Shown piece after piece: positions 22,492 to 29,982 of a stretch of 39,811 bases of DNA. Made by a program: the position numbers and the translations under genes. Below the pieces are notes generated by a model. It saw only the letters and a program-made list of their open reading frames with translations. It was not told the DNA's origin and did no database searches. The DNA comes from Bifidobacterium breve (GTDB lineage Bacteria; Actinomycetota; Acidimicrobiia; Acidimicrobiales; Microtrichaceae): the NCBI GenBank assembly GCA_945901935.1, contig CAMDLX010000011.1, positions 1 through 39,811 on the forward strand, read 5' to 3'. The first letter of the stretch is position 1, and every line of letters begins with the position of its first letter.

Positions 22492-23279
22492 AAGTCAGGC
22501 AGGCCTAACCCCAGAGTCTGTGAGATCATCCCGCCATCAATTTCGAGCAGCTTGCCTGTCATGTAAGCGCCAGCTGGTGAACAGAGGTACAGCACCCCAG
22601 CTGAGATGTCTTCTGGTGTTCCTAATCGTTTCAGGGGAGTTGCCTCTTCCATGAGGCGGCGAATGTTGTCGTCAGTGAGCACGGTCTCGAGTGCAGAGGT
22701 TTGCACCGAACCCACTGCAATGCCGTTGACACGAATTCGAGGGGACAAATCAGTGGCAAGTTCTTTGGTCAAATGGGTCAGAGCAGCTTTGGCTGTGCCG
22801 TAGGCAGAAAATCCCCGGTCAGGCATCCGCCCAGCTGCCGATGAAATGTTGACCACTGCCCCGCCACCCCGAGCCAACATGGCGGGAACTGCTTGTTTGG
22901 TCATCTCAAACGCAGTGGTGACATTAAAGGTGAATGCCCGCTCAAACGATCTCATGGATGTGTCTAGGAATGCCTTCGGAGCCGAACCCCCGGCATTGTT
23001 GACAAGCAGGTCCAATCCGCCAAGGTTCTCAACGGCGCAGGTCACCAGCTCTCCTAATCGATCGAGCTCCATCATGTCGAACACCACTGGTTCGGCACGG
23101 CGGCCCATCTGACGTATCTCTTCAGCAACCTCTTCGAGTTGGTCGGCAGTACGAGCAGCGAGGACCACATCGGCCCCAGCCTCTGCGAGGGCAATTGCCG
23201 AGGCTCGCCCGATACCACGACCGGCGCCAGTGACGATTGCAACTTTTCCATCCACTCTGAACTGATCGAGAATGCTCAT
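22488..23279 (-). CDS. Short-chain dehydrogenase/reductase (SDR), FabG-like
   Basis: A 263-residue classical SDR. The cofactor motif is TGAGRGIG (about 18-25), the second strand ends VVLAARTADQLEE (arginine after the strand suggests NADP), LVNNAGGSAPK is followed by the serine in VVNISSAAGRM, and the active pair is in SAYGTAKAALTHLTKELA. The substrate-loop tail ends YMTGKLLEIDGGM. It oxidises or reduces a hydroxyacyl or other alcohol substrate. It overlaps the thioesterase gene upstream and the AarF gene downstream by 4 bases each, so translational coupling is expected across the block. Confidence 0.93.
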   Translation of the reverse strand: MSILDQFRVDGKVAIVTGAGRGIGRASAIALAEAGADVVLAARTADQLEEVAEEIRQMGRRAEPVVFDMMELDRLGELVTCAVENLGGLDLLVNNAGGSAPKAFLDTSMRSFERAFTFNVTTAFEMTKQAVPAMLARGGGAVVNISSAAGRMPDRGFSAYGTAKAALTHLTKELATDLSPRIRVNGIAVGSVQTSALETVLTDDNIRRLMEEATPLKRLGTPEDISAGVLYLCSPAGAYMTGKLLEIDGGMISQTLGLGLPDL

Positions 23280-23800
23280 ACTTGTGTTCCTCCTTCGGTG
23301 ATTGTTCGGGACTGGATTGAGGACCCGAGCAGGGTAAGTGAATAGGTCACCGTGGCATGCGCCACCGGTTTTTGCAGGTCTTCGGCTTGGCCGCCATCAG
23401 AAAAGAGTGAGACTTCAATCACAGCCAAATTCCTGCCGATCTTGATTGGTCGAGCATCAGTGACAAGGTCAACGAGTCGGGGTCTGCGTAGAAAATTGAT
23501 ATTCAAATTGCTCGTCACTGCCAGTGCCGCCGGGCCGATGCGAGAGAGCAAAGCCATATAGGCAACGCCATCAGCCATGGCCATCAAAGTGGGTCCCGAA
23601 ACTGTTCCGCCGGGACGAGATTGCGCTTGTGTTGTGGGCTGGCGAACTCGAACCCCGTCGAGATCCACTCGCTCAATTGTCCAGTTCAGTGGCTGACCAA
23701 ATGCTTGAGCCATGAACGCATCAAGCGCCGGGGCATCCATCAGGATCTGGGTCTCTGGAGGGGGCGTTTCTGGAGGGGGGGTGTCTGGAGGGGGAGTCAC
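23276..23800 (-). CDS. PaaI/4HBT-type thioesterase (hotdog fold)
   Basis: A 174-residue protein: a Pro-Thr-rich N-terminal extension of about 17 residues, encoded by a 15-bp repeat, then a hotdog domain. Visible features are SRPGGTVSGPTLMAMADGVAYMALLSRIG, the usual helix region of PaaI-type thioesterases, and LAVTSNLNINFLRRPRLVD in the dimer strand. It would hydrolyse acyl-CoA thioesters in the cytoplasm; the acyl chain is unknown. GTG at 23800 overlaps the upstream acyltransferase stop by 4 bases; an internal ATG at 23740 would remove the repetitive tail and cannot be excluded. The 3' end overlaps the SDR start by 4 bases. Confidence 0.88.
   Translation of the reverse strand: MTPPPDTPPPETPPPETQILMDAPALDAFMAQAFGQPLNWTIERVDLDGVRVRQPTTQAQSRPGGTVSGPTLMAMADGVAYMALLSRIGPAALAVTSNLNINFLRRPRLVDLVTDARPIKIGRNLAVIEVSLFSDGGQAEDLQKPVAHATVTYSLTLLGSSIQSRTITEGGTQV
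23754..23798. repeat. 15-bp tandem repeat, three copies, at the thioesterase start junction
   Basis: Three 15-base units (TCTGGAGGGGG plus four variable bases) occur at 23754-23768, 23769-23783 and 23784-23798. They encode the Thr-Pro-Pro-Pro-Glu/Asp repeats at the thioesterase N-terminus. The last unit abuts the overlapping stop/start of the two neighbouring genes. The G runs (5-7 bases) could be slippery. Confidence 0.85.
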
Positions 23801-24501
23801 AGTGCGGAGTTTGCCGCAGTTGGGGATTTCAGATGGCGCACCACTTTGGCTGGCGATCCCACTGCTACTGAGTTTGAGGGCAGATCTGTACAGACCACTG
23901 AGTTCGCCCCGACGGCAACGTGGTCGCCAATGGTTACTCCCGGCAGCACGACTACTCCCGTTCCTAGCCAGGACCCATTTCCAATCTTCACATCGCGTGC
24001 TGGTTCCATAAGCAGACCAATAGGAGTATCGGGATCACTCGAATCGTGGCTGGCATCAGTGATGTACACGCCCGGGCCGAACCACACGTCGTCACCAATC
24101 ACAACGCTCTTATGGCAGACGATGGAAAGGCCGCGTGCACCCCATACCCGTGATCCAATCCGCAAGAGTGGTTCGGTGGGAGTAGGAGTTGTTTCGGGGT
24201 CTCCTTCGGGCCACACAGCCAAGGTTGCTCCTGCTGCAATCAGGGTGTCGTTTCCAATCGAGATGTGCTGCGGTTGTAACAAAATTGAATATGGCTGTTC
24301 GATGATGCTGCCGCTGCCGAAGGAGCCAAACCCAAACTTTTCCTGGTCTTGTGATCCAACATAAGCCCAACGCAATGTCACCCGAGAGAACTCCACAACA
24401 GCAGTCGCGGCGCTGTGCATGAGCGGATGGACAAGGTTGATTCGGAGCGAATTCAGCCCTGATTTGCCGGGAAGGGCGAAGGGAAGCGTGGGGAACTGCA
24501 C
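23797..24501 (-). CDS. Hexapeptide-repeat acyltransferase (left-handed beta-helix)
   Basis: A 234-residue protein with hexapeptide repeats from about residue 80 onward (ISIGNDTLIAAGATL, VVIGDDVWFGPGVYITD, VKIGNGSWLGTGVVVLPGVTIGDHVAVGANSVV), a catalytic-type histidine in DASHDSS and the usual closing string VAVGSPAKVVRHL. This is the acetyl/acyl-CoA dependent sugar or antibiotic O-acyltransferase fold. The N-terminal 75 residues are less conserved and may bind the acceptor. It is the first gene of a chain of four with 4-base overlaps (acyltransferase, thioesterase, SDR, AarF). The start is GTG at 24501, with no good ribosome site seen; a divergent phosphotransferase gene begins 69 bases away. 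Confidence 0.9.
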   Translation of the reverse strand: MQFPTLPFALPGKSGLNSLRINLVHPLMHSAATAVVEFSRVTLRWAYVGSQDQEKFGFGSFGSGSIIEQPYSILLQPQHISIGNDTLIAAGATLAVWPEGDPETTPTPTEPLLRIGSRVWGARGLSIVCHKSVVIGDDVWFGPGVYITDASHDSSDPDTPIGLLMEPARDVKIGNGSWLGTGVVVLPGVTIGDHVAVGANSVVCTDLPSNSVAVGSPAKVVRHLKSPTAANSAL

Positions 24502-24569
24502 GCGGAGACGGTACTCGTAGTCGCAGACTTCATGCCTGTTCGAAGCAGAGTGGTTACTGTTCGGTCCTT

Positions 24570-25655
24570 ATGACGCTCCCTATAACGAAGCTTGGTGACG
24601 GACTTCCTCTTCCCTCGAGTGCAGAGGATCTGACTGCAGATTGGTTGACGTTTGCCCTTGCGGAACACACTGGCGGAGCACGCGTTACTGCCGTCCATGC
24701 TGAGCCAATCGGTACTGGTCAGGTAGCGGAAACCAGACGTCTCTCGCTCAGTTGGGAGTCTGCAGATGCGGGCCCGGCAGTGATTGTCGCAAAGGTGCCG
24801 AGTACAAACCCGGTCAGCCTGACGGCCGCCAAGACCATGCGCAACTATGAACTCGAAGTGATTTTCTACCGAGATCTTGCCAGCACGGTTGATGTGAATT
24901 GCCCACAGTGTTTCTTTGCTGGCCACGATCTGCAGTCAGACGCGTTTGCCCTACTCCTTGCGGATCAGGCTCCAGCCGCTCAGGGTGATCAGCTTGGTGG
25001 ATGTAGCCCCGAGCAGGCAGCACTTGGGGTGACGGAGCTAGTGGGGCTGCACGCTCCGCGTTGGAATGATGCCAGCCTGGAGGAACTTGATCTGGCTTGG
25101 CTGAATCGTGGCGGTACGGCAGGTGCCGGTTTTGCGCAGTTAGTAACGGGCCTGTTTCCAGCATTTCTTGAGCGTTACGAGGATCGACTTACTCCTGAAC
25201 TGTCACAGACGGTGAGTTGGCTCGGCGAGAACCTGACTCCGTATTTGGCGAATCGCCCCGGCCCGCGGACGTTGACTCATAATGATTTCCGACTGGACAA
25301 TTTGTTGTTTGGTGCCGACCGAGTGGCGGTTGTTGATTTTCAGACGGTGAGCTACGGCTACCCACTAGCTGACCTTTCCTATTTTGTAGGGGGAAGCCTG
25401 CTTGCAGAGGCCCGAGCGATGCACGAACAAGCCTTGGTGCAGCAGTACCACCAAGGCCTGATTGCCCGTGGAATCGAGTTGGCTTGGAATGATTGCTGGG
25501 ACTGGTACCGCCGCTATGCCTTTGAGGGGTTGCTGATGGCAGTGATGGCTTCGATGGGAGTGGAACGAACCGAACGCGGAGATGAGATGTTTATGGTTAT
25601 GGCGCAGCGAAGTAGCACGCATGCGAGTGAACTCAAATCTGCTGATCTGATCTGA
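24570..25655 (+). CDS. Phosphotransferase of the APH/ACAD10 family
   Basis: A 361-residue protein of the aminoglycoside-phosphotransferase fold. An N-terminal nucleotide-binding half contains VIVAKVPSTNP (ATP-contacting lysine) and LEVIFYRDLAS. The catalytic loop reads LTHNDFRLDNLLFG and the metal site VVDFQTVSYG. Proteins of this type next to acyl-CoA dehydrogenases (ACAD10-like) phosphorylate hydroxyacids or other small alcohols rather than antibiotics; here the acyl-CoA dehydrogenase pair is about 1.4 kb away, separated by the convergent hydrolase gene. TACTGT lies 9 bases before the ATG and no Shine-Dalgarno is visible, so a leaderless message is possible. The stop codon is inside a pentanucleotide repeat. 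Confidence 0.88.
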   Translation: MTLPITKLGDGLPLPSSAEDLTADWLTFALAEHTGGARVTAVHAEPIGTGQVAETRRLSLSWESADAGPAVIVAKVPSTNPVSLTAAKTMRNYELEVIFYRDLASTVDVNCPQCFFAGHDLQSDAFALLLADQAPAAQGDQLGGCSPEQAALGVTELVGLHAPRWNDASLEELDLAWLNRGGTAGAGFAQLVTGLFPAFLERYEDRLTPELSQTVSWLGENLTPYLANRPGPRTLTHNDFRLDNLLFGADRVAVVDFQTVSYGYPLADLSYFVGGSLLAEARAMHEQALVQQYHQGLIARGIELAWNDCWDWYRRYAFEGLLMAVMASMGVERTERGDEMFMVMAQRSSTHASELKSADLI

Positions 25656-25676
25656 TCTGATCTGATCTGATCTGAG
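25642..25676. repeat. CTGAT pentanucleotide repeat, six copies plus one variant
   Basis: Six CTGAT units (25642-25671) are followed by CTGAG, and further TCTGATCTGAG a few bases on. The stop codon of the phosphotransferase gene (25653-25655) is inside the array. Because 5 is not a multiple of 3, any frame entering the array meets TGA within 15 bases. Confidence 0.95.
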
Positions 25677-25716
25677 TTGGTCTGATCTGAGCCGTGCTGC
25701 GCTGATCGAGCCACTC

Positions 25717-27009
25717 TCAATCTTTGGGGGAATCCGCAATCTTTCGGGATTCGTGTTCCGCCCACTTGAAGACTCCCTGAGACATCAGTGACCGTTCGAG
25801 TCCAGCGCGAGTGCCGAACACTTCAGCACGGACTGCATGGATTCCAGGATCTGCGGGAGCAGCCAACGCAGCGAGTTCGGCCAGATGCCCGGCGAGACGG
25901 TGCTCGCCCGCAGCACTCAGTTCGGCCGCACGTGTTGCAAGCACCGATGCGCCACCGGCAAGGTCAGCAATCTCTTGGGCAAGCGCTGCCTCGGGGGCTG
26001 GCTTGAGGGTGGCGGGGTTGCCGTCATACCAACCGCCGTACAAGCGCCACAGGTTATGAACCACAAATTCCGGGTCGTCGTACGTGGGCTGCAACCATGG
26101 GCGGTCGGTCAGGTGCGCAGGTGGAGTCACCGTGTGAATGAGTTCATCTAGGCGCGCCCCGGCATTCATCAACTCAAGGGTCTGTGCGCACAGCGACTCA
26201 AGAAACTCTGCCGTCTCGGTGAGCACCACCCGGATCTGGTCCGCACCCGCAATCGGTAGGCCGTGACCGGGCAAAAGGAGTTCGGCATTCAAACTTGCCA
26301 TTTTTCGCAATGCGGCAGCCCACTCGACCGGATACCTCTGAACCTTCTGAGGGTTCCCGCAGTTGGGCGCTACCCAAATAAACAAGTCTCCCGTGCAGAG
26401 AACGCGCCGCTCAGGCGACCACACCCAAGTGGCATCATCGGTCTCACCCTTGTCGTGAAAGAGTTCCAAGTTTTCGCCGCCGAACGGCAGGCTGAACTGC
26501 TCCACATAGGTTTGATCCGGGTAGCGAAACTCGGTTGGGAACAGCGGCGCACCAAGTTGAAACTGTCTCTGATTGATGATGCCGTTGTAGCCGCTGGTAA
26601 GGGAATAGCGGTCAAAGCGCAGCGGAAGGTTCTCATGCGCAATCACCCTGACGGGGCCGGCATCGGCCTCTGCTTCAAACTCGCCGACTCCACCCACATG
26701 ATCAACGTGGCCATGGGTAAACACCACGGCCGAGAGGGGAGCTTGAGTCCAGTCTCGAATCGCTGAATGCACCGCTGTTGCATGAAACGGGGATGCCGCA
26801 TCCACGAGTACGAGTTCGCTGGAACCTCGGCCTGAGCTTTCAGCATCAGCCCGAAGCGCAACCACGTTTGCGAAGCTCTCAACGAACCCGATTCCATCTG
26901 CGACTTCAGTGAGTTCCGTACTCCCCAGAATCGACACTGGTGGCCGATCCTTCATTGAGAGTTCGCCGCTCAGTAGGCGGCTCGACAGGCTAAGCAGGTC
27001 TTCGGGCAT
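25717..27009 (-). CDS. Metallo-beta-lactamase-fold hydrolase, alkyl-sulfatase (SdsA1/BDS1)-like
   Basis: The track starts at a TTG (27054) inside the upstream gene; the ATG at 27009 follows its stop by 10 bases and gives 430 residues. The metal motif is FTHGHVDHVGG, with further ligands in DKGETDDATW, VLCTGDLFIW and LLPGHGLP. The C-terminal half contains LWRLYGGWYDGNPATL, closely resembling the dimerisation domain of SdsA1-type alkyl sulfatases, which hydrolyse alkyl sulfate esters to alcohol and sulfate. The C-terminal SCP2-like domain of those roughly 650-residue enzymes is absent, so the substrate may differ. It is the third gene after two acyl-CoA dehydrogenases with 10-base gaps, so a role in opening or cleaving a fatty substrate is likely by context. 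Confidence 0.87.
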   Translation of the reverse strand: MPEDLLSLSSRLLSGELSMKDRPPVSILGSTELTEVADGIGFVESFANVVALRADAESSGRGSSELVLVDAASPFHATAVHSAIRDWTQAPLSAVVFTHGHVDHVGGVGEFEAEADAGPVRVIAHENLPLRFDRYSLTSGYNGIINQRQFQLGAPLFPTEFRYPDQTYVEQFSLPFGGENLELFHDKGETDDATWVWSPERRVLCTGDLFIWVAPNCGNPQKVQRYPVEWAAALRKMASLNAELLLPGHGLPIAGADQIRVVLTETAEFLESLCAQTLELMNAGARLDELIHTVTPPAHLTDRPWLQPTYDDPEFVVHNLWRLYGGWYDGNPATLKPAPEAALAQEIADLAGGASVLATRAAELSAAGEHRLAGHLAELAALAAPADPGIHAVRAEVFGTRAGLERSLMSQGVFKWAEHESRKIADSPKD

Positions 27010-27019
27010 ACCCTCGACT

Positions 27020-28045
27020 CTAGAGGGCAGCGGGTTGCTCGAGGAGTCCGCCAAGGTGCGACCGCAGGTCGCCCACTGTGCGAGACCGTACCTGAGCTCG
27101 AGTTACAAACCGGTGAGCAGTGTGTTCGTAGGTGAACCCAATGCCGCCGTGATTCTGCACGTTGATCTGCGAATTCTCAATTGCGGCATTCGTTGCAACT
27201 ACGCGTGCAGCATGAGCGTGAAAAGCAGCATCGGGAAGGCCGTCGAGAACTGCAATCGCGCTGTAGCGAACGAGTGAGTTGGCTGCGTCAGCGCGCACCG
27301 CCATATCTGCACAGCGATGCTTCACCGCTTGGAATGAGCCAATCGGAGTTCCAAACTGTTCGCGGTCCTTGGCGTACTGCGTTGACTGCTGCGCAGTCGC
27401 AGTTGCGATTCCAGCGAGTTCGGCTGCAATCAGCACCGTGGCTCGAAGTTGAAGCCCTGAGGCATCGTCTTGGTAACACAGCGCCGGTATCTGCGAAACG
27501 GTTCCAATAGCAGTGGGAACCAGGCGATCGAGGGAGGCAAGAGGCTCGGCAACTAGGTCTGCTGCGGCCACAATGGCAGCACTGGCGCCTACGAGTACCA
27601 AGACCAAATCTGCTCCACCAAAGTCGGTGACGCGGAAGGTACCCGAGACTGTTGCACCTGCAACAGCAGCAGTATCTCCGTGAGGCTCAGCAAGGGCTAC
27701 GAGTTGGGTTCCCGACAAGATCTGAGCTGCAAGCTCAGTAGCTCCAACCATGGCCGCTAGGCGAGCAGCTAGCACGGTTGGTAAAAACGGTCCGGGGGCT
27801 GCGTGGGTTCCAATCTCGGCAAAGAGCAAGGCTTCCTCGGCCAAGGTGTAACCGACTCCGCCAAGGGCCTCTGGTAGCCCCAATCCGAACCAGCCAAGCT
27901 CGGCGCATTGTTTCCAAAGCGCCGAATCCACCACCGAGTTGGCGCCATCGAGTTCGGCTAGCGCATGCAGGTCGAAGTTGCGTTCGAGTTGGCTGCGAAC
28001 TGTGTTGATAATTTCGTCTTGTTCTTCGGTTGGTAAGAGATCCAT
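27020..28045 (-). CDS. Acyl-CoA dehydrogenase, short subunit
   Basis: The track starts at 28306 within the upstream gene; the ATG at 28045 (MDLLPTEEQDEII) has GAGGAG 6 bases upstream and gives 341 residues. The N-terminal helical domain is clear (WFGLGLPEALGGVGYTLAEEALLFAEIGTHAAPGPF). The beta domain is divergent (VTDFGGADLVLVLVG), and the C-terminal helical domain holds YAKDREQFGTPIGSFQAVKHRCADM and a QNHGGIGFTYEH string. In actinobacterial steroid and lipid pathways such short ACADs pair with a full-length one as alpha2beta2 enzymes, sharing FAD and active-site residues. Its partner is encoded 10 bases upstream. Pairing is inference from order and length. Confidence 0.92.
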   Translation of the reverse strand: MDLLPTEEQDEIINTVRSQLERNFDLHALAELDGANSVVDSALWKQCAELGWFGLGLPEALGGVGYTLAEEALLFAEIGTHAAPGPFLPTVLAARLAAMVGATELAAQILSGTQLVALAEPHGDTAAVAGATVSGTFRVTDFGGADLVLVLVGASAAIVAAADLVAEPLASLDRLVPTAIGTVSQIPALCYQDDASGLQLRATVLIAAELAGIATATAQQSTQYAKDREQFGTPIGSFQAVKHRCADMAVRADAANSLVRYSAIAVLDGLPDAAFHAHAARVVATNAAIENSQINVQNHGGIGFTYEHTAHRFVTRAQVRSRTVGDLRSHLGGLLEQPAAL

Positions 28046-28055
28046 CTTGTGCTCC

Positions 28056-29240
28056 TCAGGCCCGCGGCAGGCCGAGCACACGCTCGCCCACGATGTTGCG
28101 TTGAATATCGCTTGTGCCGCCACCGATTGTGTAGGCAAAGGACTGCAGATAGGGGCCTGTCCAAACGCCTTCTCCGTCAACCTCGGTGAGCCGAAGTGCA
28201 TCGGCTCCGATGATGTCGAGTGCGAGTTGGTACACGCGCTGATGAAGTTCTCCGTGGAAGAGCCGCACGATTGAGCCTTCTGGTCCTGGAGTGTCCGTTC
28301 GAGCATTGCGAGAGATCCCAGTGATGGTCATTGCTCGCAAGGCGGCCACTTCTGCTCGAGCAAGCGAAAGCCTGCGGGCAAGTTCATCATCTTGTATTGC
28401 GGGACGTTTGCCGTCCGGACCAACTCGGATTTTGGCCTCGTCGATGAGCCGTTCCACTGTTGCTGCAAGCTCTACCTGATCGGCCATGAACGCAGTGCCG
28501 CGCTCAAATCCCAAGGTGGACATTGCAGTGCGCCAGCCGTTATGAAGCCCTCCCACCACATTGCTCATCGGGATGCGAACCTCGTCATAAAAGACTTCGC
28601 AAAAATCTGTGACGTGACTCATGGTGCGAATCTCACGGATCTCAATCCCGGGCGAGTTCATATCGCATACCACCCAGGTAATGCCCTTGTGTTTCGGAGC
28701 GGTCGGGTCGGTACGAACTAATAGTTCTTGCACATCTGCAACATGGGCATAGCTGGTCCACGTCTTTTGACCAGTCACGACGAGTTCGTCTCCGTCGATC
28801 TCTGCCTTGGTGCTCAAGCTGGCTAGGTCTGAGCCCGAGCCTGGCTCGGAAAAACCTTGGCACCAGACAGCTTCACCCTTCAGGATCTGAGGAAGGTAGG
28901 TAGAGCGCTGCTCCTCGTTGCCATTCACGATGATGGTTGGCCCGCCGTGCAGATTGCCCACGAACGTGCAGGAGTTGTTCAGAGTGAACGGTGGGTTTGC
29001 CTTGGCAAACTCCTCGTACCAAATCATCTGCTGGATATCAGTCAGGCCACGCCCGCCGTACTCGGTGGGCCAGTTGATACCAGCCCAGCCACCGTCAAAG
29101 AGGGTTCGTTGCCAGGCTAAATCGAATGCCCGCATCTCTTGGCCCTCTGGGGGCCGAGCTTCTTTGGGCAGGTTCTCATGCAACCAGGTGCTGGCTTCCT
29201 CGCGGAATGCCAACTCCTCGGCGGTCAAGTCGAGGTTCAT
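28056..29240 (-). CDS. Acyl-CoA dehydrogenase, full-length subunit
   Basis: The ATG at 29240 (MNLDLTAEELAFREE) is preferred over the TTG at 29249; the protein has 394 residues. The N-terminal helices include INWPTEYGGRGLTDIQQMIWYEEFA, the FAD/substrate strand WCQGFSEPGSGSDLASLSTKAE, the beta-domain string VVTGQKTWTSYAHVAD, and the C-terminal helices LARAEVAALRAMTITGI and IGGGTSDIQRNIVGERVLGLPR. That last string binds FAD in the family. It oxidises an acyl-CoA to the trans-2-enoyl-CoA. It heads a three-gene set with the short ACAD and the MBL-fold hydrolase. No strong Shine-Dalgarno sequence is visible. Confidence 0.94.
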   Translation of the reverse strand: MNLDLTAEELAFREEASTWLHENLPKEARPPEGQEMRAFDLAWQRTLFDGGWAGINWPTEYGGRGLTDIQQMIWYEEFAKANPPFTLNNSCTFVGNLHGGPTIIVNGNEEQRSTYLPQILKGEAVWCQGFSEPGSGSDLASLSTKAEIDGDELVVTGQKTWTSYAHVADVQELLVRTDPTAPKHKGITWVVCDMNSPGIEIREIRTMSHVTDFCEVFYDEVRIPMSNVVGGLHNGWRTAMSTLGFERGTAFMADQVELAATVERLIDEAKIRVGPDGKRPAIQDDELARRLSLARAEVAALRAMTITGISRNARTDTPGPEGSIVRLFHGELHQRVYQLALDIIGADALRLTEVDGEGVWTGPYLQSFAYTIGGGTSDIQRNIVGERVLGLPRA

Positions 29241-29262
29241 GATCTGCAAGCTAGTCGCATGC

Positions 29263-29277
29263 CTGACGACCCGTCAG
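29263..29277 (-). terminator. Short perfect hairpin after the small anchored protein gene
   Basis: CTGACG (29263-29268) and CGTCAG (29272-29277) form a 6-base stem with a 3-base loop, 14 bases beyond the stop at 29291. No U-tract follows. It separates this gene from the acyl-CoA dehydrogenase operon downstream. Confidence 0.4.
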
Positions 29278-29290
29278 ATCACCCGAGGGC

Positions 29291-29818
29291 TTAGCTCTTT
29301 GTGCTGGTGATCTCGCAGGTGACTTGTTGCACAGAGTCTCCGGCTTTCCCGGTGCCTTCCCAGTTGCCGTTCCCGGTGCTTCTGATTTCAGTCACTTTGT
29401 CTGAAGCAACCAAGTCCTTGGTGGTGACCTCTATGAACTTGACCACTAGTGAGGTGGAATCCGATGCGCCGGTGTAGGAACCAGTAGCAGTGAGCGAGCC
29501 GTCGGCCTCGATCTGGCAGGTGCGAACCGTCAGTGCTAGCTCTGGCCCGGAGTTGAGCACAGTAGCAACGCCGACAAAGGCGGCTCCTGCGACTAGGGCG
29601 AGAATCACGAGCATGCCAACGATGAGCCCAGCACGAGACTTTTTTGGCTCAGCAGGAGCGGGCTGAGCGGCAAACCCTTCCGTTGGCGGAACTGCTGCTG
29701 ACCCCAGCGTGGACTCGCCCCAAGCTGTCGGAGGTGCACTGGGTGGGCCTGTGGGTGCTGGGTTATAGGGCGGAGGTACCGGTGGTGGCGTGAATTGTCC
29801 TGTTGGATCATCGCTCAT
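29291..29818 (-). CDS. Single-pass membrane protein with Pro-rich cytoplasmic tail, function unknown
   Basis: A 175-residue protein in three parts. First is a Pro/Gly/Ala-rich disordered cytoplasmic N-terminus of about 60 residues (QFTPPPVPPPYNPAPTGPP). Second is one transmembrane helix at about 63-85 (LIVGMLVILALVAGAAFVGV) preceded by basic KKSR. Third is an extracytoplasmic beta-rich domain of about 85 residues with two cysteines (TVRTCQIEAD and QQVTCEITS) that could form a disulfide. This resembles the DUF4190/FxLYD-like small exported proteins common in actinobacteria, but I do not assign a family. The ribosome site GAGGAGGA is excellent, 6 bases before the ATG. It is divergent from the PhoH gene. 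Confidence 0.85.
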   Translation of the reverse strand: MSDDPTGQFTPPPVPPPYNPAPTGPPSAPPTAWGESTLGSAAVPPTEGFAAQPAPAEPKKSRAGLIVGMLVILALVAGAAFVGVATVLNSGPELALTVRTCQIEADGSLTATGSYTGASDSTSLVVKFIEVTTKDLVASDKVTEIRSTGNGNWEGTGKAGDSVQQVTCEITSTKS

Positions 29819-29982
29819 GGTGTGTCCTCCTCGGGTTCGTGAACGTGCTGCTGCTGCGTTAGTGGTCTCTTTCTACTCTAATGAGGCTGCAGCAAAACCC
29901 GGCCTGGCCTTCGTTCATAAGAAGTTCATAGATTTGCCGGCTGGCATGCCGCGAAGATTGCTTCGCAGAGAGGTACCGTCGG

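Noticed and set aside
23621-24364. 247-residue plus-strand ORF opposite the hexapeptide acyltransferase
   Set aside because: The minus strand carries clear hexapeptide repeats; the plus frame is low-complexity Ser/Thr/Pro without homology signs.
25642-25676. Pentanucleotide array as a phase-variation switch
   Set aside because: All frames stop within 15 bases of the array, and it lies at the gene end, so copy-number change would not turn the protein on or off.
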